Source: Hsuehochloa calcarea | Taxonomy: Eukaryota; Streptophyta; Magnoliopsida; Poales; Poaceae | Length of the DNA: 64,000 bases | Direction of reading: 5' to 3' | Assembly: GCA_036346395.1 (NCBI GenBank) | Contig: CM070599.1 | Coordinates: forward strand, 24,729,232-24,793,231 | Shown: in pieces, positions 23,930-34,239 of the stretch | Numbering within the stretch: the stretch's first letter is position 1 | Layout of the letters: each line of letters starts with the position of its first letter | The notes under the pieces: generated by a model | What the model saw: the letters and a program-made list of their open reading frames with translations, nothing else | What the model was told of the DNA's origin: nothing | Database searches by the model: none | Translations under genes and position numbers: made by a program

Positions 23930-25680
23930 ATTCCCTCTCAAGCATGCCGTCCTCATTATTTACCTAAAACAAATAAACACGGCAAGAATGAGTCCACGAC
24001 TCAGCAAGTACAACAGAATAGTATGACCAGTAATGAATAAGAACATGACAGTCACAATATAGAGTAAGAACATGGAATGGTAGAAATCATATGAATGAAT
24101 GAAATGCATGATCTCCTCTTCTGCTTATACCGGTATAGCCAGTGAACACCTGTCGATGTTCACTCATACCCGCATTATCCAAAATGCGGGGATCTAAAGC
24201 CCGTATGAAGAACATTTCATAACGGGGATCCAATTTGCCTATATTGGAATTGTGGGTCTTACATGCCCATATTGGAATAGTGGGTCTTTACATCCCACTC
24301 CCGTGGGTGAAACAGGAATAGTGATCGAATGAATGAATAAAGTCATGAATATGAAAGACATACTTTTAGGAAGCACGGACTAACACTCTTGAAAAAGAAC
24401 AAGAATTAATGGAATTATTCACAATTCATAGAATTTAACCAATTCAATAGCATCACACACTTTGAACAGCCAAAGACAATCATGACCATTCCAACTGTAC
24501 TTGCCTCAACCATGCGAAGACTGATGACGTGACAAGGATGCTGCCCCCGGAACCACACCACCGCCTGAACAATTTTAACGACCGTAATAAGAGAGTAATT
24601 TGGGACATAACATTTCTGCAAACAAGTATTGGCATACTACGCTCTCTAACGTAGCCCGAAACATCTACTTTCAAAAACAGCGAACTGTCCCAGAATAGGA
24701 CAGTCCCCTTCTAAAATTCATCACTTTTTACAGGATTATCCAAATTCAGTGATCTTTAAACCCTTGGAAAGCTTACAAGTTTTCCCACAAAAACTTAGTT
24801 GGCAAGGTTCCTCGATTCTGCCTTATTCTTCCCCTTTTAAACAGGTTAATAAACATATATAAATCTCGTCAGCGGTTCTGGACAGCGAACTAGAACTGAC
24901 TTAACTCTCAGTACAGACATCCAAAAGATATGATATTTATCTCTATGGAAAGCCTATGAAAATATCTACAACTTTTGTTTTGGTGAGATCCTCGAAAAAA
25001 TTCATTATCTAAATCTTATTAACCAATTTCTACGATTTGTCAGAATCCCGACAGAAATCTAGAACAGCAACATTGCAAAATTCCTAACTCGCGATTCCCA
25101 ACTCCAAATTGAGTGATCCAGGACTCTATGGAAAGCCAGCGATGATACCTACAACTCTCTAGGACAAGCCCTGGTCAAAATCTGTAGTTAACTACCCGAA
25201 AACATATGATTTCTACAGAATACTAGAATCAATCTACTACCGATCTCGATCACCTAATCACGAAAATTATACCTCAATCTAATGGGATCGGGAGGATTAC
25301 CCTTGGAGACTTGCTAGCCCGCTGAGTTCCCAGCGAGGTGCTTCTCCCTGTCCTCTTCTCCTCGCTCAGGCGGCCACCAATGGGGGAAGTAGCGGCACTG
25401 GGAGACGACGGCACGGGGAGGTGGAGTAGGCGAAAGACCGGGGAGGGGGAGGATGTACTGTAGCAGTACTGTAGCGGTATGGTACTGTAGCTACAGTGCA
25501 GCTAGGGTTTTCCCCTCCTTTTATAGGTGGTTGGCCCCTCATGGACCTTCTAGGCCAATGCCCGAGGCCCAGGTTGCCGAAGAACCGCAGAAACCCCCCT
25601 TTTCTTAATTCTATTTTCTCTTTCTGAACGATTTCTTCCTTAGAATTAAACAGAGTATTATACATGTAAAAGCACCTGAG
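23930..25680 (-). mobile_element. LTR-like block in reverse orientation, ends not placed
   Basis: On the minus strand a TATA box CTATAAAAGG lies near 25519-25528 within CCACCTATAAAAGGAGGGG, followed by AAACCCTAGC and a CTACAGTA-rich leader. The lower half contains tandem-like pieces (CCCATATTGGAAT.GTGGGTCTT twice, 24236-24293) and a CAGCAAGT-type segment as found in grass gypsy LTRs. No target duplication or coding domain was found, so both boundaries and class are uncertain. Confidence 0.4.
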
Positions 25681-26040
25681 TATAAGAGCTACTAAAATTT
25701 TGGAGGTAATAGCACAACCGGCCTACTTGTTTTGCCACAAGCAAGTTGTGACTACCAAATACCAATGGTACCGCATAGAGCAAAACATTAACAGGTAAGC
25801 ACTAATTGTGTTTACACACATAATCAAGCAGCATTTGTCAAACTACATAAGCTTTACAGCCAAGAGATTACTGGTATTATGACAAACTACATTTTGTAGG
25901 CTATAATTAGCCTCATACAAGATGGTAACAAACATAGCCTAATTCATATACCAATGCCCCCCAATGTAAAGCTGAATATTGGCAAGAAAAGAACTCAAAG
26001 CTGAAGGCCACCATCCAGTGCTACATTAGTATACCAAAGC
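25681..26040. other. Non-coding DNA left of a solo LTR
   Basis: AT-rich, no gene seen. ACAAACTACATTTTGTAGGCT near 25882 forms a short hairpin-like inverted repeat but is too small to classify. Confidence 0.35.
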
Positions 26041-26045
26041 CCCCC

Positions 26046-29000
26046 TGTAACAGCTCAAAAGTTCAAATTTCAGTTGAATTATTTTTGTAGAATTTTTGAA
26101 ATTTTAAAAGCTTTTTTCTAATTATTTTAAAGCCAAAATAATTTATTTACCAAAATATATTATCAATAATAAGTTGAAAATATTTTATTTAAATCCAAAA
26201 TGCCTTAGAGAATTTCTGTGAATTTTCTCATAATTTTTAGAATTTATCTGTTATTTTCTAAAGCCTTTTTGAATTACTGGAATTATTTCAATTAGAAAAT
26301 CATTAAGAATCACCCGCATAGTACCTGGGCCGAATTCTCCCGACCCATCACTGTTCCTCACAACCGACGCTTCTCCCAACCGCTTCTCCTGTGTGCAATC
26401 GCCATGGACCGTTCGATCCAAATTGAACGGTCCGATCAGTTTGGCGCGTCCGATCAGTTTGGTGTGTCCGATCAGTTGATCATATTGGCGCGTCCGATTA
26501 GTCGATTAGTATGGGCCATCCGATTTAAATCGAATGATCAAGCACCATCGGCTCCGTTCCTTTCTTGCTGTCACTGATAGGTTAGGCCCGCACTTCAGTA
26601 TCGTCATCTCCCTCTCCTTTCTCCTGCGTCCGCGCGCTTCGCCGCCATTAGCGCCCGCTCAATGTTCTTTCAATTCTGTGATTCCCACACCCTTACCTCG
26701 CGTATTCATGCGCATTCAAACCGCCGGTTCCCGCTGCAATCATTCCCGGCCGTTTCATTTCTTAAACGTGCGCATTTACGCCGGGCGTTCGCCGTCGCCG
26801 CCAAGATCCCCGCGCACACGATCTCTGCCTCCCGACCTCCCCTCGACCTATAAAATGGAGCACCAGGTGCGCATTCATCCCCTCCACTCAATGCCCCAAC
26901 TCTCCCGCAAACCCCTCTCTATCGTTGGCAGTTGGAATTTCTCCGGCAAGCATCGAAGCTTTGTTCTTCGTCTTCTTCGGCAACGTCAAGCTTTCTCCAG
27001 CAATTCCGACCGCATCATCAGCACCACCTCGTCACCGCCCACCTCGTGCGCACCTTTCCCCGGCCTGAAGACCATCAGAACGCCTTCGTCGTCGACAACC
27101 GAATCGCTCCGCCGCTCCCTCCTCACTGCCAGTCGCCTCCGTCCTCCTCCGACTACTCGGTTGAGCGCATTAGACTCTCTGTCACTCCATCTCTCCGGCG
27201 CGCACCTCACCGCCATTCATCGGGCCGCTGTTCGCCAGTACCGTCGGGACCCGAGCGTTGCCCCCGTCCGGTACCGACGTGACCGCCACTGCGAAAATGC
27301 GTAAGCACCACCTCAACTTCTGTGCCGATGTGGCTACCTGCGTGGACGCCAGCGTGGCAGCTTGCGTAATAATTCCATTTTCCTTTAGAAAAATAATTCG
27401 TGGAAATCAATAAAATCTGATTTTTGTATTTTCTTTAGTTTTAAACTTCCATGAGCTCGTATTTCTTCATACGAACTCTGATTTGGGTGAATCAAATTTC
27501 TAAATTTGTATAAATTCAAGATCTAGCTAACTAAACTAAAATTATTTTATTTAGAGTTAATTTTAATATTTATTTCAATTTATTTGTATATTATTTGAAT
27601 TTAGCTTATTTTCGCGTATAGATTTTGACGACTCTAAAGAGCTCGATCCATCTGAAGAGTTAGATTGTCAGGACTTCTAGCAAGGCAGGTTATACCATTG
27701 ATCATTTTGATCCCAGTATTTTAAATTTATTTAATTCTATTTTTAAATTACTGTTGCATGCATAATTTTATATAGTTAATTTAAGTCCATGTTTTAAATT
27801 TATAATTAATCCAATTCCTTTGTATAGCCAAACTTGAATGTTGAATCATCATTTCCTTATCACCTTAAGTCAAATATACATTTGAAATTAAAGGTATGCT
27901 TATACATTGCTTAGATCACAAATATTTGATTTTGTGAAATTTTAGCCAAAATAGCAAGTTTTGATTAAATGCCTATGACATTGTTTTGTCATGGTGGATT
28001 TTTACAAATGTATTTGAAAAATAAAAGTGAAAAATAGGTTTGAACTTGGGCGGAATGGACAGCTGGTGGGTGCAGGTTTATGCACGGGCTCGGTTCAGGT
28101 AGGATTGAGGCCCAGGGGTTAATTTTGGAAGTCACCCAAGTCAGTTAAGGACCATCCTTTGAGCCGTATCTTGCAAAGCTCAACCATACTACCACATGTT
28201 CTGTATGGGTGGCTTATTAACTTGTCATACCTCACTGTCTTATGTGCCATTTTATTGAGTGTGTGTTGATTAGACAGTATTCCGACTTGGCGTAAGAGGG
28301 GGCTTCTGGCAGGTGGTTAACCCAATGGAAGTGAAACCTTAGCGGGCTTATTAGTAGTGAGGTAGAACATTTGAAACACCATGTGATAATTGCTTAGTCA
28401 CACGCCTAAGGAAGCGTGCATTAGCCAACATAACGAGCAAATTATCTCTTGTAGGTAAAGTTATACCCCCTCTGCAGAGTGTAAAACTATTCGAATAGCC
28501 GTGTCAACGGTCATGGATATGCTGAGCAAAGCCACTCGAAGTTAGACTTTGTTTTTGGTTTATAAAATGATTTTAGTAAAATGATTTTTGGATGGCAAAT
28601 CCTTGTGGTAAATTTGGGCGGTTAGCCATGTGATAGGAGGGTATCCATCACCATGTTTCATATGGAGGTTATCCACTATAAAACTATCAAATTAAAAATC
28701 TAATTTCCGATATAGATTGAAAATTGCCATGAAACTTAGTATGACTATTTAAAAACTAAAAATGCTGCTTTACGCAAATAAACCCTATCAGCCTCACTTG
28801 TTTACTTATGCATACATCATATTTCTTTATTGGGTGTAACTTGCGAGCATGGTAGTTGTGCTCACTCTTGCTGAATAATATTTATTCATGAGAAGACTTC
28901 TATCCAGACGGTGAGGACCCACACGTTTAGGACTACGCTTCCAGACGATTGCCTGTGGCGCATCGTGTGGTCTACTACTTATTTATTTTTCGTTGTGTTA

Positions 29001-29093
29001 TTTTAATTGGCCTCAGGCCCTATTTTGTTATAAACTCTGATTCATATTAAATAAATGCGTGATGTGGTTGTGATTTCGTTCCCGGGTTCGACA
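26046..29093 (+). mobile_element. Gypsy-type solo LTR
   Basis: Starts TGTAACAGCTCAAAAG and ends CCCGGGTTCGACA, flanked by CCCCC on both sides (26041-26045 and 29094-29098). The duplication is a homopolymer, so it is weaker evidence than the others. Internal organisation matches the other gypsy LTRs here: AT-rich start, GC-rich middle (26560-27340, open in several frames by composition), then the palindrome CTATTCGAATAG (28487-28498) and CATGGTAGTTGTGCTCACTC-type end region. No internal genes. Confidence 0.8.
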
Positions 29094-29098
29094 CCCCC

Positions 29099-29742
29099 CC
29101 AAATCACAGCTCACAAGATCACATCTCACAAAATTCTGCATGGAAAAAACCTGTGCACAAGAAGACGAGGACTATCATCATGCAACACAAACTTGTGCAG
29201 AAGAAAATGAGAACTATCATCCTAAGCAACCCAATGCATTGATCATGAATTTGTAGTTGCCACTAGGCCTGCTTTGCTCTGGCATACCATAACATCAGAT
29301 CTCAAACCCAAAAGTCAGATCGGGTTTTGACTACAAATGGCCATGCCTCGTGTTACAATGGTACCATAACATCAGATCAGGGTTCAATGGTACCAGATCT
29401 CAATACTAATTCATACCAAAACTCAAAACCAAACAGAGAAGAGGAGGGGTACGATTCGAACCTGGTAGGAAGGAGATATCAAACTCAAAAAATCAAAACC
29501 ACAAGTCACAACCCACCTCCAGTTGATGGAGCTATATGCCTTTCCTCCGGTCACCATCTCCCACTGAGATCTACTAGAAAAAGAAGATGAGGTGCAGAAC
29601 CCTAGTGGGAGGAGGAGATGGTACCTAGTGGGAGGAGGAGGAGAGGAAGCAGAGAACTTCACCGGCGAGTTCCCGTCGCTGGAGTGGGAGGAGGAAAAAC
29701 ATGGTGGAGGCGACAGTTGGGAGGGAGGTGGTCAAGGAGGAG
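29099..29742. other. Harbinger right arm, no recognisable gene
   Basis: A CA-rich, then GGA-rich stretch with short open frames of simple composition. It contains CATAACATCAGATC twice (29288 and 29367). I see no supported coding region. Confidence 0.35.
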
Positions 29743-29750
29743 GTCCGGAC
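29743..29750. repeat. Target-site duplication GTCCGGAC (left)
   Basis: Same eight bases at 30569-30576. Eight-base duplications are typical of hAT elements. Confidence 0.8.
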
Positions 29751-30568
29751 CAAGGTAGTCAGAGTCGAGATCCTAAGTTGGATCGATTTGCCTCCGGTGG
29801 GATCGAATCGTAGTATCGAATCGTAGAATAAGCGATTCTACAGAATTGTAAAAATACACATATTTAACATCTATACTATAAGTTTGTATAATTCTGATAT
29901 GGTTTACCACTTACTTATAACCGAAAAAGGGACAAAGCACTTTCTATCGCACAACAGAAAAGCATAATTGTACTGATATGATGGGTGATATAGTTCTGAA
30001 CTACAAGAGAACAACCAATGACCATGACTAGTTTACTACAATTACATGAGAAATGTTCACAACTTTTGTAAATCAATATATAATTGCAACACTTGCATGT
30101 TCCTTAAAAGCATCTAGACATACTCCAGGAATAAAAATAGCTTATCATTATCAAGCTCAAGATTGCTCATGTCATAATATAGATATTTGTACTAGCATTA
30201 CCACACTAATATAATATTTTGCATGCTCTTTGTTTATTTATAGTTTAATTCTTAGAAATTAATATCAATAAATTTTGCTTTAAAACAAAATATCAGCAAA
30301 CCCTGGGCTCTAAAAAATAAAAAAAGCAAAAAAATTACAATTTTTTTCCCAAACGACTCTACCACGATTCTACTATGCGATTCTACACGATTCTACTCTG
30401 CGATTCTACACGATTCTACGCGATTCTACTCGTTGGATTCCGATCTTACTCTTAGAGTCTTACGATTCTACCTGATTCCGATTCACAGTGCGATTTGGAT
30501 TGACATGCTGTCGTGGATTCGTAGAATCGTAAAACTCTAAGAGTAGGATCGTGATTCTAACAACCTTA
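29751..30568. mobile_element. hAT-type MITE
   Basis: Left end CAAGGTAGTCAGAGTCGAG and right end (reverse complement) TAAGGTTGTTAGAATCACG form imperfect terminal inverted repeats, both leading into GATCCTA. The 818 bp element is flanked by GTCCGGAC on both sides. Its subterminal regions are packed with repeats of CGATTCTAC or its complement GTAGAATCG (29812-29847 and 30355-30530), an arrangement seen at transposase-binding subterminal regions. No coding capacity. Confidence 0.8.
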
Positions 30569-30576
30569 GTCCGGAC
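30569..30576. repeat. Target-site duplication GTCCGGAC (right)
   Basis: Pairs with 29743-29750. Confidence 0.8.
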
Positions 30577-30792
30577 TTGGGAACGAGACCAGGCGGCGAT
30601 GAGGAGAAAAATTTGACCTATGGAGATGTTATTTTTCTCCCCCGTGAATTAGGCCGGGTTGGATCAAAATTTCCTCATCCCTGCATCACCCAAACACACC
30701 AGCAGGCCGGACTGGGAAAATCTACCACGGGAGGAATTTTCCCTAGGATTGGGTCGGGATCCCGACTGAGATTGGCCCTCCCAAACAAGCCC
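30577..30792 (-). mobile_element. Right terminal region of the Harbinger element
   Basis: GC-richer terminal sequence ending ...GGCCCTCCCAAACAAGCCC, the right inverted repeat, followed by TTA. Confidence 0.75.
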
Positions 30793-30976
30793 TTAGTAGT
30801 GGTATAGGGGGGATCTGACTGTGCTCTGAATGTTGTAGGCTCGATTCTATTTCTAAACTTGACAACCATGAAATAGTATTCAACATTATTTGTATAGTAA
30901 GCACTAAATTATTGTACAGAAAAAAATTCACGAAGTCGCTGATGATATTACATAGAAAGCAAGCACTACATAAGTA
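30793..30976. repeat. Host repeat H, copy 2, middle part
   Basis: TTAGTAGTGGTATAGGGGGG...CACTACATAAGTA matches 33340-33539 in copy 3. It is bounded by Harbinger on the left and by the hAT-like insertion on the right. Confidence 0.85.
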
Positions 30977-31450
30977 GGGGTGGTAATGTTTTGGATTGAC
31001 TTTGGATGGATGGAAACGGGTTGAGGCATGTAACGGGTTGGGTTTGCAGTACAAACAGTTTGGTTTGGTGTGAGTTCAAATTTTTTGGGTTCTAAATGGT
31101 TTCAATCTGTGGGCGCAATTGTGGTTTCAAAATCAGTCAAATTACCAGCCGTTGGATCAAGGACCTCCCTCATTTAGATTGTGACACATGTCCCCAAACC
31201 CTACCAGGCAACAACCCATGCTTCTTCCTTTAGATCGTGCCTCCCATGTTGTGATCTTCCAGAACTGCTTCTTCCTCTTCGTTTCTTCAAATCCCGATGA
31301 GTTTTGCTGGCCACTGCCTCTTTCTTCCTCTCCAGTGAGCTCAACTAGTAGCCACCCCCGCCCGGTGTCTGACTTCACTCCGTAGCTACCCGCACCGCCA
31401 TCGACACCCACGCCTCCCTTTGCGCCGCTACCCACCTCGGACTCCATCGT

Positions 31451-31775
31451 CCTCCTATGACAAAGGACGACCACAGTTGCAATTTGGACCTCGACCGCAG
31501 CAACACTTGCAGTAGCTGGCTACTCGGCCCACCGGAGGCCAAGAAGAAGGACAAGTACGTCGACCTCGGCTGTGTCGTTGTCAAGTGCAAGCTCCTCTTG
31601 TGGCTCTTATGGGGCCTCGTTGTCACCTTCTTCCTCATCAGCCTCCCCGTCACCATCACCAAGTCCATCCCCAAGAAGAAGCTCCATGCACAGGCCCCGA
31701 CCAGTGCGCCGATGAGCTCCACAAGGTGCTCCTCTTCTTTAACGCCTAGAAAAGCGAGTACACACAACAAAGTTG
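31451..31775 (+). pseudogene. Captured KORRIGAN-type GH9 endoglucanase N-terminal fragment
   Basis: The plus strand reads DDHSCNLDLDR, then SWLLGPPEAKKKDKYVDLGC, then a hydrophobic membrane segment (LLLWLLWGLVVTFFLISLPV) and SIPKKK. After a one-base frame change it continues PDQCADELHKVLLFFNA and a stop. KORRIGAN-type membrane-anchored endo-1,4-beta-glucanases have this order at their N-terminus: an RNL.DLDRA region, a SWLLGP.E.KKKKYVDLGC motif, the anchor, then the start of the GH9 domain with LHKAL.FFNAQ.SG. The frameshift and the stop in place of the Gln codon, and the absence of the catalytic domain, show a dead fragment. It lies inside a TSD-flanked insertion, so it was transported. Confidence 0.8.
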
Positions 31776-31869
31776 AAAACAAAATAAGAAAAGCTTCCCC
31801 CTTTGATTTCTTCTTTATACTAGTACATTCGTATGAACGATTGATTTCTTAGTTTATAATAATTTTTTT

Positions 31870-32165
31870 GACTAAAGTCGTTGCCCTCTCCTCGCCGGCT
31901 CACCGACGCCTCAATTCGTCGCCATCGCCCTCACCTCCCCGCTCGATGCCGACACCGCCCTCTCCTCGTCAACTCTTCGCTGCCGCCCTCACCTCCCCAG
32001 CTCGATGCCAACTCCGCCCTCTCCTCCTCGTCTTGCCACTACCCCAAGTTGCTTCTACCTACCTCACCTCCCTGCACGACGCCACAGCCGCCCTCTGCTC
32101 CTCGGCTCGTCACCGCCACCCTCGCCTCCCCAATCACTCACTCCACTGCCACCACCCTCTCCTCC
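31870..32165 (+). repeat. CT/CCG-rich minisatellite
   Basis: Diverged units of about 60 bp built on GCTCGATGCC.AC.CCGCCCTCTCCTC recur here. Open frames in two phases are a consequence of the repeat and lack any domain. Confidence 0.7.
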
Positions 32166-32397
32166 TCAACAGTTGGGTTGGCAACCCGGCAGTCAACACA
32201 TGCACATGGGTTGGGCTAAAATGGGTTGGGAATGGGAGGAACCCGTACAGGTGATATGTGTTGGGTTGAAAGTGAATGTGGGTTGGATTGGTTTGGGTTC
32301 CAGAACTTTATTTGTGGGTTGGGTTGGGTTGGAAAGTTGGCTAATTCTTGCATGTGTTGGGTTAGGTTCTGTGTGGGTTTAAGCCCATTAGCAGATA

Positions 32398-32598
32398 ACA
32401 TACGTAGAGGAACTGGAGTACACGATCATATTCATCGTCATTACTCCCCTTCTAATAGTAGCACTGCTATTACCATAAACATCATTATTCTAATAGGAAC
32501 GAAGATGCAAACAAATACACTAAGCCCAATCACAACTTGGATTCTTGGGCCATACTCTCTACATCAGGAACTGTGAAAACTATATATAACCACCACTA
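32398..32598. repeat. Host repeat H, copy 2, right part
   Basis: CACGATCATATTCATCGTCATT...CTCTACATCAGGAACTGTG matches 36447-36616. It joins directly to the start of copy 3, which shows that H units are arranged head to tail. Confidence 0.85.
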
Positions 32599-33547
32599 TT
32601 CGAATAGGTAAGGTTGTTCACAGAATGAATCGGATAAAGGTACCAGCATCCATAGTGTTGGTGATTTCCCCCTCCAAAACAGAGAGAAGCCCTGAGAGGC
32701 TACCTCTAAACACTGCACAACCTCCGAGCTAATTTGCTTATAGTTGACTCCAAGGCCAGAGCCAGCCTCCAACCAATAAAAAAAATTGCACAGACCCACC
32801 TGTTAGTTGGGAGGATGACAATTGGAGTAGGGATTGGGATAGATGAAATTTGGAGAAGGGAATTTTATGTTTTTCTAATTAAAATTGTGGGCTTCATCTT
32901 AGAGGCAGTAGTAGCATCTATACACTACAAAAAATTGTGCAAAGCTTAGAGACGGGTTGTGGGTCCAAGCTTAGAGGTTCTTCATCCTATAAACACTGTG
33001 GACACACTCAAACAAGTGAAAATAGTATGCCTGTATAGAGAGCCATTGAAGAGTAGTCGCCCATGAGCCTATTAATTACCCCAAATAAAAGAGCACTCCC
33101 ATAGAGGAAGAGGAGACAACACTAACACCAATCATAACTTGGATTCATAGGCGTCGTTTGGAACGCATGAATATCACAAGAATTTAGGAGGAATTCTACA
33201 TGAGACAATTTAATTTATGTAGGAATTAGAAAGATATTCATGTTCCAAGAGCCTTACATCAGCAGCAGTGGAAACTATAACTAAGTTAGACACCAGCATA
33301 GCAAAGCACACTACATGTTCTTAGTTCCTTCACTATTTAGTAGTGGTATAGGGGGGATCTGATCATGCTCCGAATTTTGTAGGCTCAATTCTAATTTCTA
33401 AATCTGACAACCATGAAACAGTATTTAGCAACACACTATTTATATAGCAATCACTCAATTATTGTACATAAAATATTTCTCCAAATTCACAAAGTCCCTG
33501 GTGATATTACAGAGAGAAAGGACTACATACGTGGAGGCACCGAAGTA
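32599..33547. repeat. Host repeat H, copy 3, left part
   Basis: Contains the Harbinger empty site CACTATTTAGTAGTGG (about 33332-33347) and the hAT-like empty site ACATACGTGG. It is interrupted at 33548 by a copia element and resumes at 36442. No gene seen. Confidence 0.85.
33543..33547. repeat. Target-site duplication AAGTA (left)
   Basis: Matches 36442-36446. Confidence 0.85.
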
Positions 33548-33946
33548 TGTTGGGATCGAGCACAAGAGAACACTCAGAGAATAAGGTGGACACACACTCT
33601 TTCACTTGTTTTTTAGTTCACCGGTATAGAATACAAAGAATGTAACACAGAAAGAATTTAGTGCTGCACTGCATCGTTTTCTGTTTCTCTCCTCTATTGC
33701 TTTTCATCCCAATGAAACAAACAGGTTACAACACTTTTTATAGCTACAATATGACATGTAACCTCCCCACTAACACATTCAAGTAGGCCACTACCTCCAC
33801 TACATACACTAACTCCACTACATGTACTAGCTAATTACTCTATTAACTAATTAGCATATCACTAGCTGCACTAACTCTACCATGCAACTGACATGCAAAT
33901 TCAATTAACATGCAAAATAATTAGACAACAAGATTAATTTCTAACA
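33548..33946 (-). repeat. 3' LTR of the deleted copia element
   Basis: On the minus strand it runs TGTTAGAAATTAATCTTG...CTCGATCCCAACA, 399 bp, with CACTTTTTATAGCTACAAT-type TATA region. It differs from the other LTR at scattered sites, so the insertion is not very recent. Confidence 0.9.
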
Positions 33947-33960
33947 ATCACCCCCTTAAT
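33947..33960 (-). other. Polypurine tract
   Basis: Minus strand ATTAAGGGGGTGAT directly before the 3' LTR. Confidence 0.75.
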
Positions 33961-34239
33961 CTTGTTGCTTCTCCTATGCTTGCTGGCTCATCTGCAGACA
34001 TGAGGCTCTCTGCATATGGTGCTGGAGTTCGCAGCGTCGGCGGTGGGGTCATGGGCCCTGGGTCAAACCAATCTCCGTATGCAACACCTGCAGCAGGAGT
34101 AGTCTCATACAACAAAGTGAACACATCACCACTTATGTGTGTAGCTACATTCTGGAGTGCAGTGCAGTTGCATCATCCTCTTGCTGACTCTACATTCTCT
34201 TCACCTTGCTCCACTGCTCGTCTTCCTTCACACCATATT

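Larger units (their letters stand above)
12132..30792 (-). mobile_element. PIF/Harbinger DNA transposon with nested insertions
   Basis: Terminal inverted repeats are GGGCTTATTTGGAAG on the left and GGGCTTGTTTGGGAG on the right (reverse complement), about 15 bp with two mismatches, flanked by TTA. Inside, both genes of an autonomous Harbinger lie on the minus strand: a Myb/SANT-like ORF1 and a DDE transposase. Both are broken by stops and insertions, so the element is now dead. Later arrivals inside it are the nested gypsy solo LTRs at 15165-21084, an LTR-like block near 23930-25680, a gypsy solo LTR at 26046-29093 and a hAT MITE at 29751-30568. The empty site in repeat H at 33340 confirms both ends. 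Confidence 0.85.
30977..32397. mobile_element. hAT-like insertion carrying gene fragments
   Basis: The paralogous repeat reads ACATACGTG at 33525-33533 without interruption. Here the site is doubled as ACATAAGTA (30968-30976) and ACATACGTA (32398-32406) around a 1421 bp insertion. The left end (TA)GGGGTGGTAATG is hAT-like, but the right end (...TTAGCAGATA) lacks the matching inverted repeat, so the class is not proven. Both arms are rich in GGGTTGGG motifs. Inside lies an endoglucanase fragment and a proline-codon-rich minisatellite. Confidence 0.65.

Noticed and set aside
26534..27304. 256-codon plus-strand frame starting MIKHHRLRSFLAVTDRLG
   Set aside because: It lies inside the solo LTR at 26046-29093, in its GC-rich part. 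Two other frames are open over the same bases and no domain is visible.
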